Assembly: GCA_028554645.1 (NCBI GenBank)
Contig: JAQOOI010000070.1
Span: 1,612,001 to 1,676,000, forward strand
Length of the DNA stretch: 64,000 nt
Direction: 5' to 3'
Origin: Omphalotus guepiniiformis
Taxonomy: Eukaryota > Basidiomycota > Agaricomycetes > Agaricales > Omphalotaceae
The first letter of the stretch is position 1. Each line of letters begins with the position of its first letter. A program made the position numbers and the translations under genes. The notes beneath the pieces were generated by a model. The model searched no databases. It saw nothing but the letters and a program-made list of their open reading frames with translations, and was not told where the DNA came from. This document shows positions 12,123-23,715 of the stretch, piece by piece.

Positions 12123-12789
12123 TCAGCACGAAATATCATCTGAGGAGATCTGACCAAGGGTAACTCCATAGCCAGTCGTTCCAGGAGCTTCCCATGTAAG
12201 CTAGACCAGTGCGTCTTCGAGTCAGAGGTACATGCGCGGAAAGTAGTATGGATACTCACCACAACATCACTCGGTGTATAGACATTCCCTGCAAATCCCC
12301 ATTCACCGTCTCCCAACTAAAATAAAACCATCAGCAATTTCCTAGCTCACTCCCAACAAATTAGTTTCTTACAGTTGTCACAAGTGTTCCATCCTCCAAT
12401 GCGAGTGCGTCCTCCAACGTTCCATCTGGCAACGTCACCGTGTCATTGACCCAAGTCAACATGTATCCCTCTTCCTCATTACCAGACAGTGAAAACGATA
12501 CAGGAATAAGCACCGCATGTGTCGAAGCGTTCGTCTGAGGTCCGCAAACTGCGTTTAGCGTGGATCCGTTGAAGTAAGCGGATAACTGGTAGGACAGATG
12601 CGCGGGACCGGAGCTCGTCATGGCTTGTCCGTAGGGTGTATCGATGAAGCTGAAGAATTCACCGAAAGACCATCCGAAGGGAGGGATGGTTTCGTTCCAG
12701 GAAAGACCGAATGTTGTGTCGATTCCTTGGGCTTTGGAAGGGAGAACGGAGGATAGGAGGAGGAATGAGGCGAGAGCGAGGGTTAACAT
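12123..12789 (-). CDS. Small secreted protein, unknown function
   Basis: A 183-aa protein from three exons (12373-12789, 12260-12316, 12123-12200) whose phases close exactly. The N-terminus MLTLALASFLLLSSVLPSKA is a clear signal peptide with cleavage expected after KA/Q. The mature part has several N-glycosylation sequons (NET, NGS, NAS, NDT). It also has a WGFAGNVYTPSDVV segment and ends in TLGQISSDDISC, with one Cys in the middle and one at the very end that could pair. I recognise no enzyme family. The shape (signal peptide, about 165-residue beta-rich mature domain, terminal Cys) is that of agaric small secreted proteins. It is convergent with formate dehydrogenase, which says nothing about its role. 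Confidence 0.75.
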
Positions 12790-13818
12790 TGTGGTTGCTA
12801 GTGAGGTAGATTTAGCGTCTCAGGAAAGAAATGCGCTGAACTGTCAGTACTTATTTATATAGCTTGACATAAAGATGATTGTCAGTGTTAAATTACTCCA
12901 GAACTACTCTCATGCGGTCGGAGTCACCGTCGTGGTATATAAAGTTAAATTCAGTGTCCAGGTCCCTCATAAAGCAGTGTGACGGTACCTGCTAGTATCA
13001 TATTATAGACCTGCTTGAACGTACTTGACCCGAAAATCTTGACTCCATAGGCCTAATGGTCCGAGTCTTCTCTAGAATCTCTGGAATCAAGCCAAAAAGT
13101 AAAATCAGTCACTCCGATGAGTGGGCTGGCACAATCCGCGCGATCGCTGGTATACAAGAATCTAGTCACTGAAGGCGAGGCATCTGAATATATGCGAGTG
13201 ATTCATTGGATAACCTAAATACATACATACACACCGTTGATACAGCAACATGGGTCTCGTGTGATCGGACGCAATCTTACTTGAATGAACTGTTGTGGGA
13301 AGATGAAAGCCCATGCCACTGCGGCGCCGGGGGCATTTCATATTGTAGAAATTGAGTACATACTTAGAAGATTGCTGCGAGTCATGTATACGTCGAGGGC
13401 GACCATCATAAGTATACATACTGCAGTCAATATTCCAGATTAATGAACAAAGCCGCCCGACTCTTGACGTAACAGTCAGGAATCAGCGAAAACGGTAAGG
13501 TCCGTAGTGTCGAAACGAATTGCCTGCATATTGAGTTAGTTTAGGATAAAGCAGTAGGTTTCTTCGAGCCTGTAGCCTTGAGGACTCGGACGGTAGGGGT
13601 ACGTGCAGAGTACGTGAGTGGTACGTGTCACTGTCAGTTTAGCTTTGATAGATCACGTGGCCGCGTTATTTCTGGCTCTGCCGGGGAATTCCTCGTGCAT
13701 ACGGCGTGCCAGCGGCCTGTTAACTTTCGGTGGAATGAGGTAGAGTACCGAGGTATCTGCTCCTCAGTTTACGACCACCATCTATCTCCATCTCTGCTGG
13801 ACTGGACTGGACATTGCG
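12790..13818. other. Divergent promoter region
   Basis: About 1 kb between the secreted-protein start (minus) and the start of the acidic membrane protein (plus), so it should contain both promoters. No coding region is supported. Confidence 0.45.
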
Positions 13819-16800
13819 ATGGATTCGCTCTGGTATCTCTTGACGCTTCTTCTGATTTCAACTTGGGAGGCTTGGGCCGGTGTTCTTGTGCTTCCAGGTT
13901 CAGGAGAATTGAGTGGAGATGAAACTCTTCTGTAGGTGTCGTTTGATTCTTTTAGTTGGAAATTATTTGATTTGAATTCTCAATGTATACTTTCCCCCTA
14001 TTTGCTTAGTTCCCCAGAAGAAACTTTGACGTCTGGAGCTAGGGCTGCAATTTCTAGTGACCTGGCAGTATCTTCGTCAAAGGCAGTCATACCGCCTATG
14101 ATCCCAACGATGTCGCTCTTACCTTTGTTCAGCTACTCTGTTATTCTCGCTATTATTGGATTTATTAGCGTACGTATAGCCAGGTGGCGGCATCGCAGGA
14201 ATAGAACTCGCCGACCCGCAACATTGGCTTTGGAAGATGAGGCCCATGAACAAGAGTTGGACGTTTTACCTACCAATACATCTGAGCTCAGCTCGAGGTT
14301 TAGGGATCTTCCTGTTCCACCACCGCTTTCACCTTCACCTACAGGTCCATTTTCGACCACAATTCATCCCACATCCCCATACTCTCACTCACGCGCTCCA
14401 TCTCTCCCTGCCCTCCCACACACCCAGTTCCAGACGCTCATTGAACTCGACCGGCCAAAGTCCCCTGTACAGCTTGGCTTGTCCTCTCCCGGTTCGCGAC
14501 GCAAGTCAAAGGGGAAGAGAAGCCGGAGTGTTGGACCAGGCTCGTCACCTCTTCGTCCGAGTAAGCGCAGGTTCCCACTCGGAGTGGGCATGGGTGCTGC
14601 AGGAATGGGTAGACCGTTCTCCTCTGACCCAGAGACTGAAACTGAGACGGACCACGAGTTTGATGAGCTAGACCCGTTTTCCGACGAACTTAGCGAACGT
14701 TCACACTCGCGGAGCGTGAGCCTTTCGTATTCGTTGAGGAACGATGGCACCGCGCATACGCATACGCATTCGCCCACCATCTCACGTCTTGGAACGCTCA
14801 TCGATCTCTCGCATTCTTCTCTTGTTCCAGAACTTGATCCTGTCTCTCGGGCACCGTCAGTTAAGAAACAAGCCTTGAATTCTGACAGCACCGATGATGT
14901 GTTTGGTTCCTCGAGTGCATTCGACTCTCGTGTGGAAGCTCACGCTCGTCGGTGGGAGTACGATGCGGAAGGTCTCGTTCCTGTCCCTGCATCTACGAAC
15001 GTTTCTGTGAAGCGTGACGTACCTGTGGAGGAAATGAACTTGATTGACTTTTCATCTTCGTCGGTCGATTCGAGTTTGGACACCGGTTTGTCCAAGGAGC
15101 CTGTAAATGAACATGCTGCGCCCGTACTGGACTCGGTGGTACCTCCAGCTGGGTCTGTGTCTGAACTAGTGTCAGGTGGTGGAAATGTGTCGGTCAAGCA
15201 AGATGCGGAGACAGAGGTGGACGAGAAGCAACAGTTCGAGGGTGAGGGTAAGGATGAGGAAGGGCTTCGACAGCTGCAGGAGCAGGAGAGAGAGGAAGAT
15301 GTTGGATGGGGATGGGGATTTGAGAGCGTTACCGCTAGTGGCGGTGAAACTCCCAATCCTTGGGAGGTACAGTTGAGGACTGCCGTAATCTCAGAGGAAG
15401 AAAGGGAGAATGTAGCCGAGGTCAGCATGGAAGAGGGTGAGGTAACGACGGAGCAGGTGGTGGAGGTTGATGGGGAGGAAGAGGGTAGGGAAGTGGTGCT
15501 TACTGGATTGGAAGATGTAGAGGCGGTGAAAGGAGAGGCAGCAGAGTTGGAAGTCCCACTTCACGAAGTCGACGTTGAGGTTGAGCTCGAGGATGAGGAT
15601 GAAAGACAAGTTCCGGTCGTATCTGTCGACCCCGCTTCGGACGACGATGTCGTGGAAGATGGCATGGACGAGGACGACGACAACAGCAGCTTCCCGCGCA
15701 TCTCGAGATCCCAGACTTCGCTTGAGTCGGAAATGATTGGGAGGGTTTACGTTGAGGATGAGGGTGAGGGGGTGGAGGGAAGGCAGAAAGTCGAGCTCGA
15801 GCTCGAGGAACGACATGAATCTGAGTATCGCGAGGATACTGACGATGAAGAGGGTTATGAGCGTGATGAGCGGGCAGACGAAGAAGAGGAGGAAGAAGAC
15901 GAGCGGATGGTAGAGCAAACCAGTTTTGAGGTGGAACTTGGAAAGAGCGAAGAGCCTGAGCACGAGAACCTGAAAGAAGAGAAGGAGGATGAAGATGACT
16001 ACCCCGATCCAGAGTTGATGCCTTTACCAGAACCGGAGCTCCTCACCCTTCCACTCGCGCTTTCTGAATCTCTCTCGGTCTCCGCATGGAAAGGTAAAGA
16101 GAAGGAAGATGCAGAGTCTATCTCTTCCTCCGCTCCAATGCAAGTGCAGACTCAGGTGCCTACACCTCCCGCATCGCCACCTGCGTTGCGCGCGGTACCA
16201 TCTAGACGTGCGATGAGAAGACGTGCGGATGTGGATGGGGTTGAGGGTAGTGGGAATGAAGTGAAGGTGCCGGCCTGGTCTGTCCGTGCGGCTGTCGCGC
16301 CACCTTTAGGTCTTGCTGCTAGCACGAGTTCTGGCGACGGTTCTGTTGCTAGCTCGGCATCCGATGAGCGGGTAGGACGTGGCGACTCTAAGGAGGTGAA
16401 GGAGATGGACGAGAAGCAGAGTATGAGTACGCAGGAAACAGAGAAGGTGGGAGAGGAGAGGGAAAACAAGGACTCGGACAAGGAGAGAGGAGAGGATGTG
16501 CAGGAACTCCAGATTGCGGTTTTATCACCCGCTCTGAAAACGGCGACACTTCCCGGTGCTTTCCCCGTGGATTCACATCCTTTATCAGATGTAGCCGCCG
16601 AGTCTACATCTGTAGAATCGCACACAGAGGGTGAAAATACGTTGATCAGACGCCCGTCTTCATCGTCTTCGTCTACATCCTCCGCAAACCCTTCATCTTC
16701 TTCCTCCTCTTCTCCCTCATCCTCGCCCTCTTCCACAGAACTCGCAAAGCAAAACCCAAAACCTAAACCTCGCCGGTCGCCTATTGATATTGCGCTGGCG

Positions 16801-16950
16801 ATGCAGCTTCGGCCAGGTCTTGGACCTGGTGCTGACCCGGCATGGATGGTGAGGTTTTTGATGGCGATGTTTGGGTGGTTCGTGGTGCTTATTAGTGGGA
16901 GTGAGGGCGTAGGAGGTGGGCCGTATGTTGGAATTCGGAGTAGGAAGTGA
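13819..16950 (+). CDS. Acidic low-complexity membrane protein, unknown function
   Basis: A 1017-aa protein from two exons: 13819-13931 (signal-like MDSLWYLLTLLLISTWEAWA) and 14010-16950. The 78-nt intron is required because the open frame upstream of 14010 has no ATG, and the join ...GDETLL-SPEETL closes phase. A second hydrophobic helix (LLPLFSYSVILAIIGFISV, about residue 75-95) is followed by basic RIARWRHRRNRTRR, giving a single-pass topology with a long cytoplasmic part. That part is Pro/Ser-rich (about 120-330), then very Glu/Asp/Val-rich (about 440-720), then Ser-rich. Near the end there is a short basic patch, then IDIALAMQLRPGLGPGADPA and a third hydrophobic helix (MVRFLMAMFGWFVVLIS). 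No catalytic domain is visible. The conserved-looking tail and the TM helices are the parts worth searching. Confidence 0.75.
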
Positions 16951-17915
16951 GGGAAGGTGCCGATTATGCTTATAGCTAGCTGATCGAGTCTCTGGCTTAT
17001 ATATGTTCGAAGTTCAGGTATATCTCTTCGATGATCATTCCCTGTCTTCTCTTCCTTCCCTTTCGGTTCTAGGTTATGTCTCTGCTACATAACTCTTCGC
17101 ATTATCTGCTCTCCTTCCTTGGATTTGGATCTCTCAAGCATATTCTGTTCACTTTTTCTTTCTTTCGCATTAGGATTTGGATCAAGCTCATCATCGACAT
17201 TCGCATTGACATTGAAGCATTCGTTTACCTCCATCGCATATATTCTTCTCACTCTTCCTCTCGTTCCTTCACTCGCTCTCTTCTGGAAGCATTCAGCTCA
17301 TGTGTCATTCCGTCTGCTATCCAGTCCCACCACACGTGCAATAGATTTGTTCGTAGGTACATATTCCTCTGGGCATCGAACCTTTACCCGAATCCTTGAA
17401 CGTTGTCGGGGTTTTCATGAATAATTACGATCCGTTATGACATTTTATTTTTTGATACTGTATATCTTCCGACTTTTATTGTACGTTTCATTGACCCTTT
17501 TTACTACTTAGTACATATATGCGTGTTTAATATTTAATTTGTGTGCAATCAATCCAAGACTGGGAGTCTTTGAATGGAATGTTGTGGATGCCTTTTTTTG
17601 AATGTAAGGTACACTTGTGAGCAAAGTCAATGTGCAACTGTGTACAGGGCTCCCCCCGGAAACCTCAGCGATGAGAGAGAAGTGGCAGCCTTCTTACATT
17701 TGCTGGGAGAAATGCATCCATGATACTGTTTCATACTTCATACTTGGCTATTTGTTCTGTAATCAGATAAGTACTCAATGAGTTTATCTTCAAACAGACA
17801 GAATCTTGGCATCTCAGTTTTGGCATATACTGTCTTTTGTATGTAAAACTCACAATTGATATTCCAGTAGGTATCTTACACATCCAGTCAGTACAAATTG
17901 TATTGTAACTCTTTG
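16951..17915. other. Convergent 3' region
   Basis: Between two convergent genes. The first 450 bases are T/C-rich and give open frames without protein-like features; the rest is AT-rich. I see no gene. Confidence 0.45.
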
Positions 17916-20900
17916 CTAAGCAGAAATAACTTGTGTTCTCAGGTACTCCAGGCGTTTAAGATCATATGCTTCACCTTGAACATCTTGGGCTATTCTATGA
18001 AGTTCCAGTGCCTGGGTAAATGAGCTCTGAGCCTCCTCCAGCTTGTCCATCCTCATCTGCACATCTCCTAGGGCTTGGAGAACATTGGCCCGACCCAGTG
18101 CTGATTGTGCCTGTTTATGAAGCTCCAGTGCCTGGTTGCATGAGCTCTGAGCCTCCTCCAGCTTGTCCATCCTCATCTGCACATCTCCTAGGCCTTGGAT
18201 AATTTTGGCCTGACCCATCTCTGATTGTGCCTGTTTGTGAAGTTCCAGTGCCTGGGTGAGCTCTGAGCCTCCTCCAGCTTGTCCATCCTCAGCTGCACAT
18301 CTCCTAGGCATGCAAGATCATTGCCCTGGCCTAGCACAGATTGTGCCTGTTTGTGAAGCTCCAGTGCCTGGGTGTATGAGCTCTGAGCCTCCTCCACCTT
18401 GTCCATTCTCATCTGCACATCTCCTAGGTGTTTGAGATCATTTGCCTGGCCTAGCACATTTTGTGCCTGTTTATGAAGCTCCAGTGCCTGGGTGAATGAG
18501 CTCTGAGCCTCCTCCAGTTTGTCCATTCTCATCTGCACATCTCCTAGGTGTTTGAGATTATTTGCCTGGCCTAGCACATCTTGTGCCTGTTTGTGAAGCT
18601 CCAGTGCCTGGGTGTATGAGCTCTGAGCCTCCTCCAGCTTGTCTATCCCCATCTGCATATTCCCTAGGCCTTGGAGATCATTGCCCTGACCTAGCACATC
18701 TTGTGTCTGTTTGTGAAGCTCCAGTGCCTGGGTGTATGAGCTCTGAGCCTGCTCCAGCTTGTTCATCCTCATCTGCACATCTCCTAGGCCTCTGAGATCA
18801 TTGCCCTGGCCTAGCACATCTTGTGCCTGTGTGTGAAGCTCCAGTGCCTGGGTGTATGAGCTCTGAGCCTCCTCCAGCTTGTCCATCCTCATCTGCACAT
18901 CTCCTAGGCCTTTGAGATTATTGCCCTGGCCTAGCACATATTGTGCCTGTTTGTGAAGCTTCAGTGCCTGGGTGTATGAGCTCTGAGCCTCCTCCACCTT
19001 GTCCATCCTCATCTGCACATCTCCTAGGCCTTTGAGATCATTGCCCTGGCCTAGCACATCTTGTGCCTGTTTATGAGCTCGAGTGCCTGGGTGTATGAGC
19101 TCTGAGCCTCCTCCAGCTTGTCCATCCTCATCTGCACATCTCCTAGGCCTTTGAGATCATTGCCCTGGCCTAGCACATCTTGTGCCTGTGTGTGAAGCTC
19201 AAGTGCCTGGGTGTATGAGCTCTGAGCCTCCTCCACCTTGTCCATCCTCATCTGCACAAATCCTAGGCAATTGAGATCATTGCCCTGGCCTAGCACATCT
19301 TGTGCCTGTTTGTGAAGCTCTAGTGCCTGGGTGTATGAGCTCTGAGCCTCCTCCAGCTTGTCCATCCTCATCTGCATATCTCCTAGGCGATTGAGATCAT
19401 TGGCCTGACCTAGCACTGATTGTGCCTGTTTGTGAAGCTCCAGTGCCTGATTAAAGCAATATTCTGCAGCAGGATAAACATGCTTCCAATATTGTATTTC
19501 TCCATATTTATTCATGTAATTCCCCTTCATATTGCCCAATATTGCAGTCTGGTCCAGTACTTCTTTTACTAAATCCTCCTCCAACATCATTGAGCCAATC
19601 ATCCACTCTGTTAACCTCAGGATTGCCTTCATCATCTGTTCTGACATATGTTTCTTCTTTACTGCATTATAGAAGACATGATATGCATTGACCAGCTCTG
19701 GCTTGCCATACAAAAGCTTTTTGTTGTTTTCCTCTTGTCTGTTAGAACAAAACATATCGATGTAAAACTCCAGAACACAGATGTAATCATGGAGGTTGTC
19801 AAAATTGGCTTTACAGTAAAGCAAGATTGGAGATAGCAATTTGTATCTCTGTGCCCTCAGATTCACCAGACTGTGCCTGTGGAGAACAATAAGGGCATCT
19901 CTCAATTCAACACTGTTCCCTAGATGTCTTTGCAGTGGCTCTATTAGAACAGGTTCTGAAATTCCTTCTGGAAGCAATGACAAGATCCATAAGACCTGCT
20001 TGCAATGAGGATGGTTTTGAATTACTGGGCTGTTAATAGACAGCTCAATAGATGCATCTAGCCGCATTGATCTGTGATCTCCTCCACGGTTCACCATGGA
20101 AGTGGTTTTCTCCTCCCATCTTCTCCACATAGATTCTGTACTTTCACTCTTATCACTAGCCATAGCAGCCAGCAATGACACGGCCAATGGAATATAGTCC
20201 ACTGCAGAAAGCAGTTTCTTAGCATGCTCATCAGGTGTCTCCTTTGCAATTAGCTCATATAGTCCATGTGCACTGTCTTTGTCAAATTCTTGCAAAGGTG
20301 GCAAGAGTGGCTCTGACCATGCAATTTGGCCAGGTGCAGGTCTCTGATTCCCTCTCATTGTCACAAGCAAGGCCAAGCTAGAAATCCCAGCCAATTGAAT
20401 CAGGAACTTCTCTGATGAGTGTGAGTCTAGCTCCCACAGTGTTTCAAAGTTATCCACACATAGCAATATGGAACCTCTCTTTAACACTGTCAACACTTTA
20501 TCATACAGAGAGGCCTTCTCTTTGGCATCAGAAGCAGTTGGTCCATCTTGTGGAATATAAAGAGCTTCTGCAATTGTAGCTAGAAGAAGGTCCACTGAGG
20601 AGAGACCTTCACATGCCACAAAGAGGATTGAATGGTATTTCTCCTTCACACTACTATCATTCATGACAGATGCAGCAAGTGTGGTTTTTCCCATTCCTCC
20701 AGCACCTAGAATGACAACACGTGCAGGTCTGTCACCCAGCAAAGCAAGTGTTATGTTTTCCTGTTCAGTCTCTCGACCAAGAAAATAGGCAGGCTTCACA
20801 GGTAGTTTATACTGAGATATTCCCTCTTGAGCTTTATCATATTGCTAAGTATTGCAATTACACCTGCTAAACAATGCACTTACTTATCAGCTGATTGGTT

Positions 20901-21670
20901 AGACAATCTTGCCTGACCAATCTGGATATCTGTAACACGAGCAAACTATAAGGAGAGCACAAGATAAGGCATTAGTAGCATGTTGTAGTTCTTGCTAAAC
21001 ATACCACAAAATTCATTCTGAATTCATCCAATGATTTTTTGTGTCTTTTGAGTTCTGCAGCCACCTCTTGACGATTGAACACCTGTTTGATCTTGGCTAA
21101 GGTACTAGCTGATCTATACTTGATAGTGGTCACATAGATCTTGTTGAGAAGGCTGATATACATTGAATGATTAGAGGCAATGAATGATTGAGCTAGCTGA
21201 AAACATGCCTTTCATATGATTCTAGATCATATTTCAAACTATCCAGATATGCACTGTTGGGAGACTTGGAAAGTGTATACAATTGCTGAAATACAATCTT
21301 GGCAATGGCCCTAGCATCATTTATCAACTCATGGCATTGTTGTTCATTGCTTGAGATCTCCTGTAGAGACAGAATGAAAGCAGGAATATTAGATAAATAT
21401 AGAGATCCTTACCTTCTGGATATTAATGATCTGGATGAAAATACCTGCAACACCTTTCACATATGGTACATTAGTCAGCATCTCTCCAGCATCCTTAGCA
21501 AGACCAAGCAATGCAGTGACGGTGGACAGAGTGCTGTCCATGCTGACAGATAGATCCAAGTGTGCAGGTGGCTTTGGTGGAAACCTATAGTTGAAAGTTG
21601 CTGTAGGATTGCCTAAAGCAATCATACTGTCAAATGCTTTCTCCAAGTCATGCTTGGTGCCTTTGTACAT
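17916..21670 (-). CDS. NLR-like STAND NTPase: HeLo/MLKL-like domain, NB-ARC, TPR array (frame-broken)
   Basis: Architecture of a fungal NOD-like receptor. Likely start is ATG at 21670 (MYKGTKHDLEKAFDSMIALG). The N-terminal exons encode an amphipathic four-helix type domain with the VPYVKGVAGIFIQIINIQK motif that heads MLKL-N/HeLo-like domains of agaric NLRs. The NTPase exon (about 19445-20840) has Walker A ILGAGGMGKTTLA, Walker B ILLCVDNFE, an LLVTMRG sensor segment and a GLPL-like YIPLAV, which together say NB-ARC/STAND. The C-terminal 1.45 kb is a tandem array of about twelve 40-residue TPRs. Frame breaks: a one-base slip near 21210 (SYE / ACFQLAQSFIAS), a splice join near 20845 whose phase does not close, a one-base deletion near 19068 and a four-base deletion near 18258. 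It is therefore either a recent pseudogene or a receptor hit by assembly errors in repeats. The inferred role is self/non-self or stress sensing with a membrane-active effector domain. Confidence 0.7.
17985..19450 (-). repeat. Tandem 120-bp repeats encoding about 12 TPRs
   Basis: Period 120 bp (40 codons), with units close to identical in DNA. Each unit encodes the pieces QALELHKQAQDVLGQG, NDLKGLGDVQMRMDKLEE and AQSSYT, a canonical TPR helix pair. Differences between units concentrate at a few codons (see findings). Two units carry deletions that shift frame. Confidence 0.9.
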
Positions 21671-23715
21671 AGTAGAAAGTAGTACCGAGGTTGATACTTG
21701 AGATGATGATGGCGGTAAGAGGAAAGGAGTGGAGGGTGAGAAAAACTGATGACACGCAACGTGTCGAGCATTGTGTCCCACGAGCTGGAAATATACCAAC
21801 AGAGTTTTGTTATATCGAGGATTCTTCACTCATCTTCACATAAGTTCAAACTATCACAACTGTTTTCTGGTGAAGGTTAGGCCACGTAGGAAGAAGCACT
21901 GAAGGCCAACCTGCCTTGCTTCAGCAGGTGCGCACACGCATATTTTATTCCGTCGATTTGCACTGAAATTTGAATGTATCTTTGCTCTTGCAGACTTTAA
22001 AGCTAGGCCATGTCAACGACGACTTGCCAGCAAGAGGATGTATCATGCTCTTAGGCTCAGGACACCGCAAGGCAAATCTCTTCGCCTCTTCAATGCACTG
22101 GAATTGAATTCGCTTGACGATGTCCTAGATGGTGCCGTCGCACCGTATTTCCATACATCTTCATGCGTTTCCCGAACCCCAGTTCGATGTGCGCTATGCA
22201 CCCATCACCCGATACAACGCTCCTTCTTACCCTCACAAATTCTGTTTACGCCGTCACTACATCCCCCTCCTCGTTTCTCTGCTTCTCAGCGACTCAATCT
22301 ACCGATAAGCGCAATAATCGTAACAATGACATGTATATCACTTCACGCACCTCGCAACTCCACTTCTGCGAGAATGTTTGCGATGGCTAAGCCGGCGTAC
22401 TTCGTGGCTGTTGAATGCGGACCACTCGATCTCCTTTAGCGTGTTTGTATGCGCTCATATATCTGGCGTAAACTGTGCCTCGAAACCCAATTTCCTTCCA
22501 TTCACCATTCAAATGTCTAGACTACCTATCTGGCGTGGACCAACCAATTCGTGATGCTGTGAAGGTGCAGTGGCTATGGAGATTATGCCTGGGTGAAGGA
22601 TAGGACCTCGCTACGAGTCAGGGCTGGTTCTGTGGTTATTGTCTGCAAGTAGAAGCTTTGTGGAATTCCCTGTTCGGACCTTCGGCCACTTCAACGACTT
22701 TCTCTTACGCTGATGATCGATTGGTCATATTGTTGGACTGGCAGGTCAAATGGTCAGTGTGCGTTAGGCACCGCACACAATGCAGTCAACACTCACCATA
22801 CCGTCCGTAACTCATATATGAGCGGAGACTTTCCTGTTCACTTGTGAAAAGGACGTTCCACCCTCTCTCTATCATCGGGCCAGTTAACGGTCGTCTCACC
22901 TCTCAAGCATCTTTCGCGATTCTATCGTGCGAGCTTGGGCGTCATTTCGTGGCAGAGAACGGCCCCATATATGACCTCGTATATGCCGCTTTGGAACGAC
23001 GATTGGAACCAGGAACGAATGACCTCTTTGTAATCTCCCTGATAAACGAGATACCTCTCGGAACAAACGTTCAAGAATCTTATTCAATTTCGTCGGCTGT
23101 GACTCGTTGACCTCCTTTTAGGATGGTTGGAATGAGCGGGTAGTCACTATACCCAGGTGCGTTGGCTCTTTCTATCATTTCGAACTTGCACTCATTCATC
23201 TGCGTCGATTAGCAATGCAATAACGATGATCGTCATGCTCTCCTCTTTTCATTCACCTTCACCTTCACCCTCACCTGATCCCATTTACATTCCGGAACCC
23301 AAACGTTCAATTTTTTCTCGCGCTTTCCCTCCCAATGGACAACGTTCCTTGACCTGTCCCCTGCTCGCCACAACCGATTACCTTCCTCAAATTATACATG
23401 CATCCCGCATTTCAGCACGAGCCTGAGGCCGTCGAAGCTCTCAGTGGATCTTTGTTGTGTATTCAGACCCCCGCCTTCATGTTGCTCTCCGACTAGGTCA
23501 TTGGTCTCAATAATCCGACTTGTACTGCTGCGACTCTTTATTATTGAAGGATTGACTGACCACGAGGAAAAGAATGTCTACCATTCGGATCGATCATCGT
23601 GGACGCGACTCGGATACCATGAGAGCTACTGAATTGCATAGATAATTCAGGCTAAGGTGGTCGATCCTAGTCGTATTGAACTGGAAATATACATCATCTG
23701 TCTCCGCGCGTTGCT
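21671..23715. other. Upstream region of the STAND gene, no gene recognised
   Basis: Two kilobases with several open frames on the plus strand (around 22038-22440 and 22844-23110). They have no recognisable domain, no start in clear context and no splice structure I could extend. Possibly decayed sequence. Confidence 0.4.

Noticed and set aside
13936..14009. Coding extension of the acidic membrane protein upstream of 14010 in the same frame
   Set aside because: It has no ATG and begins at a GTG inside an intron. The exon from ATG 13819 with donor at 13932 closes phase and supplies a signal peptide.
14385..16736. Long minus-strand frames opposite the acidic membrane protein
   Set aside because: Shadows caused by biased codons (GAG/GAA against CTC/TTC); low-complexity translation only.
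17076..17424. Two overlapping plus-strand frames of about 100 residues after the acidic protein
   Set aside because: Arise from T/C-rich 3' sequence and give Ser/Phe-rich, feature-less peptides.
22038..23110. Plus-strand frames of 130 and 88 residues upstream of the STAND gene
   Set aside because: No domain, low conservation character, no splice continuation; may be chance or debris.
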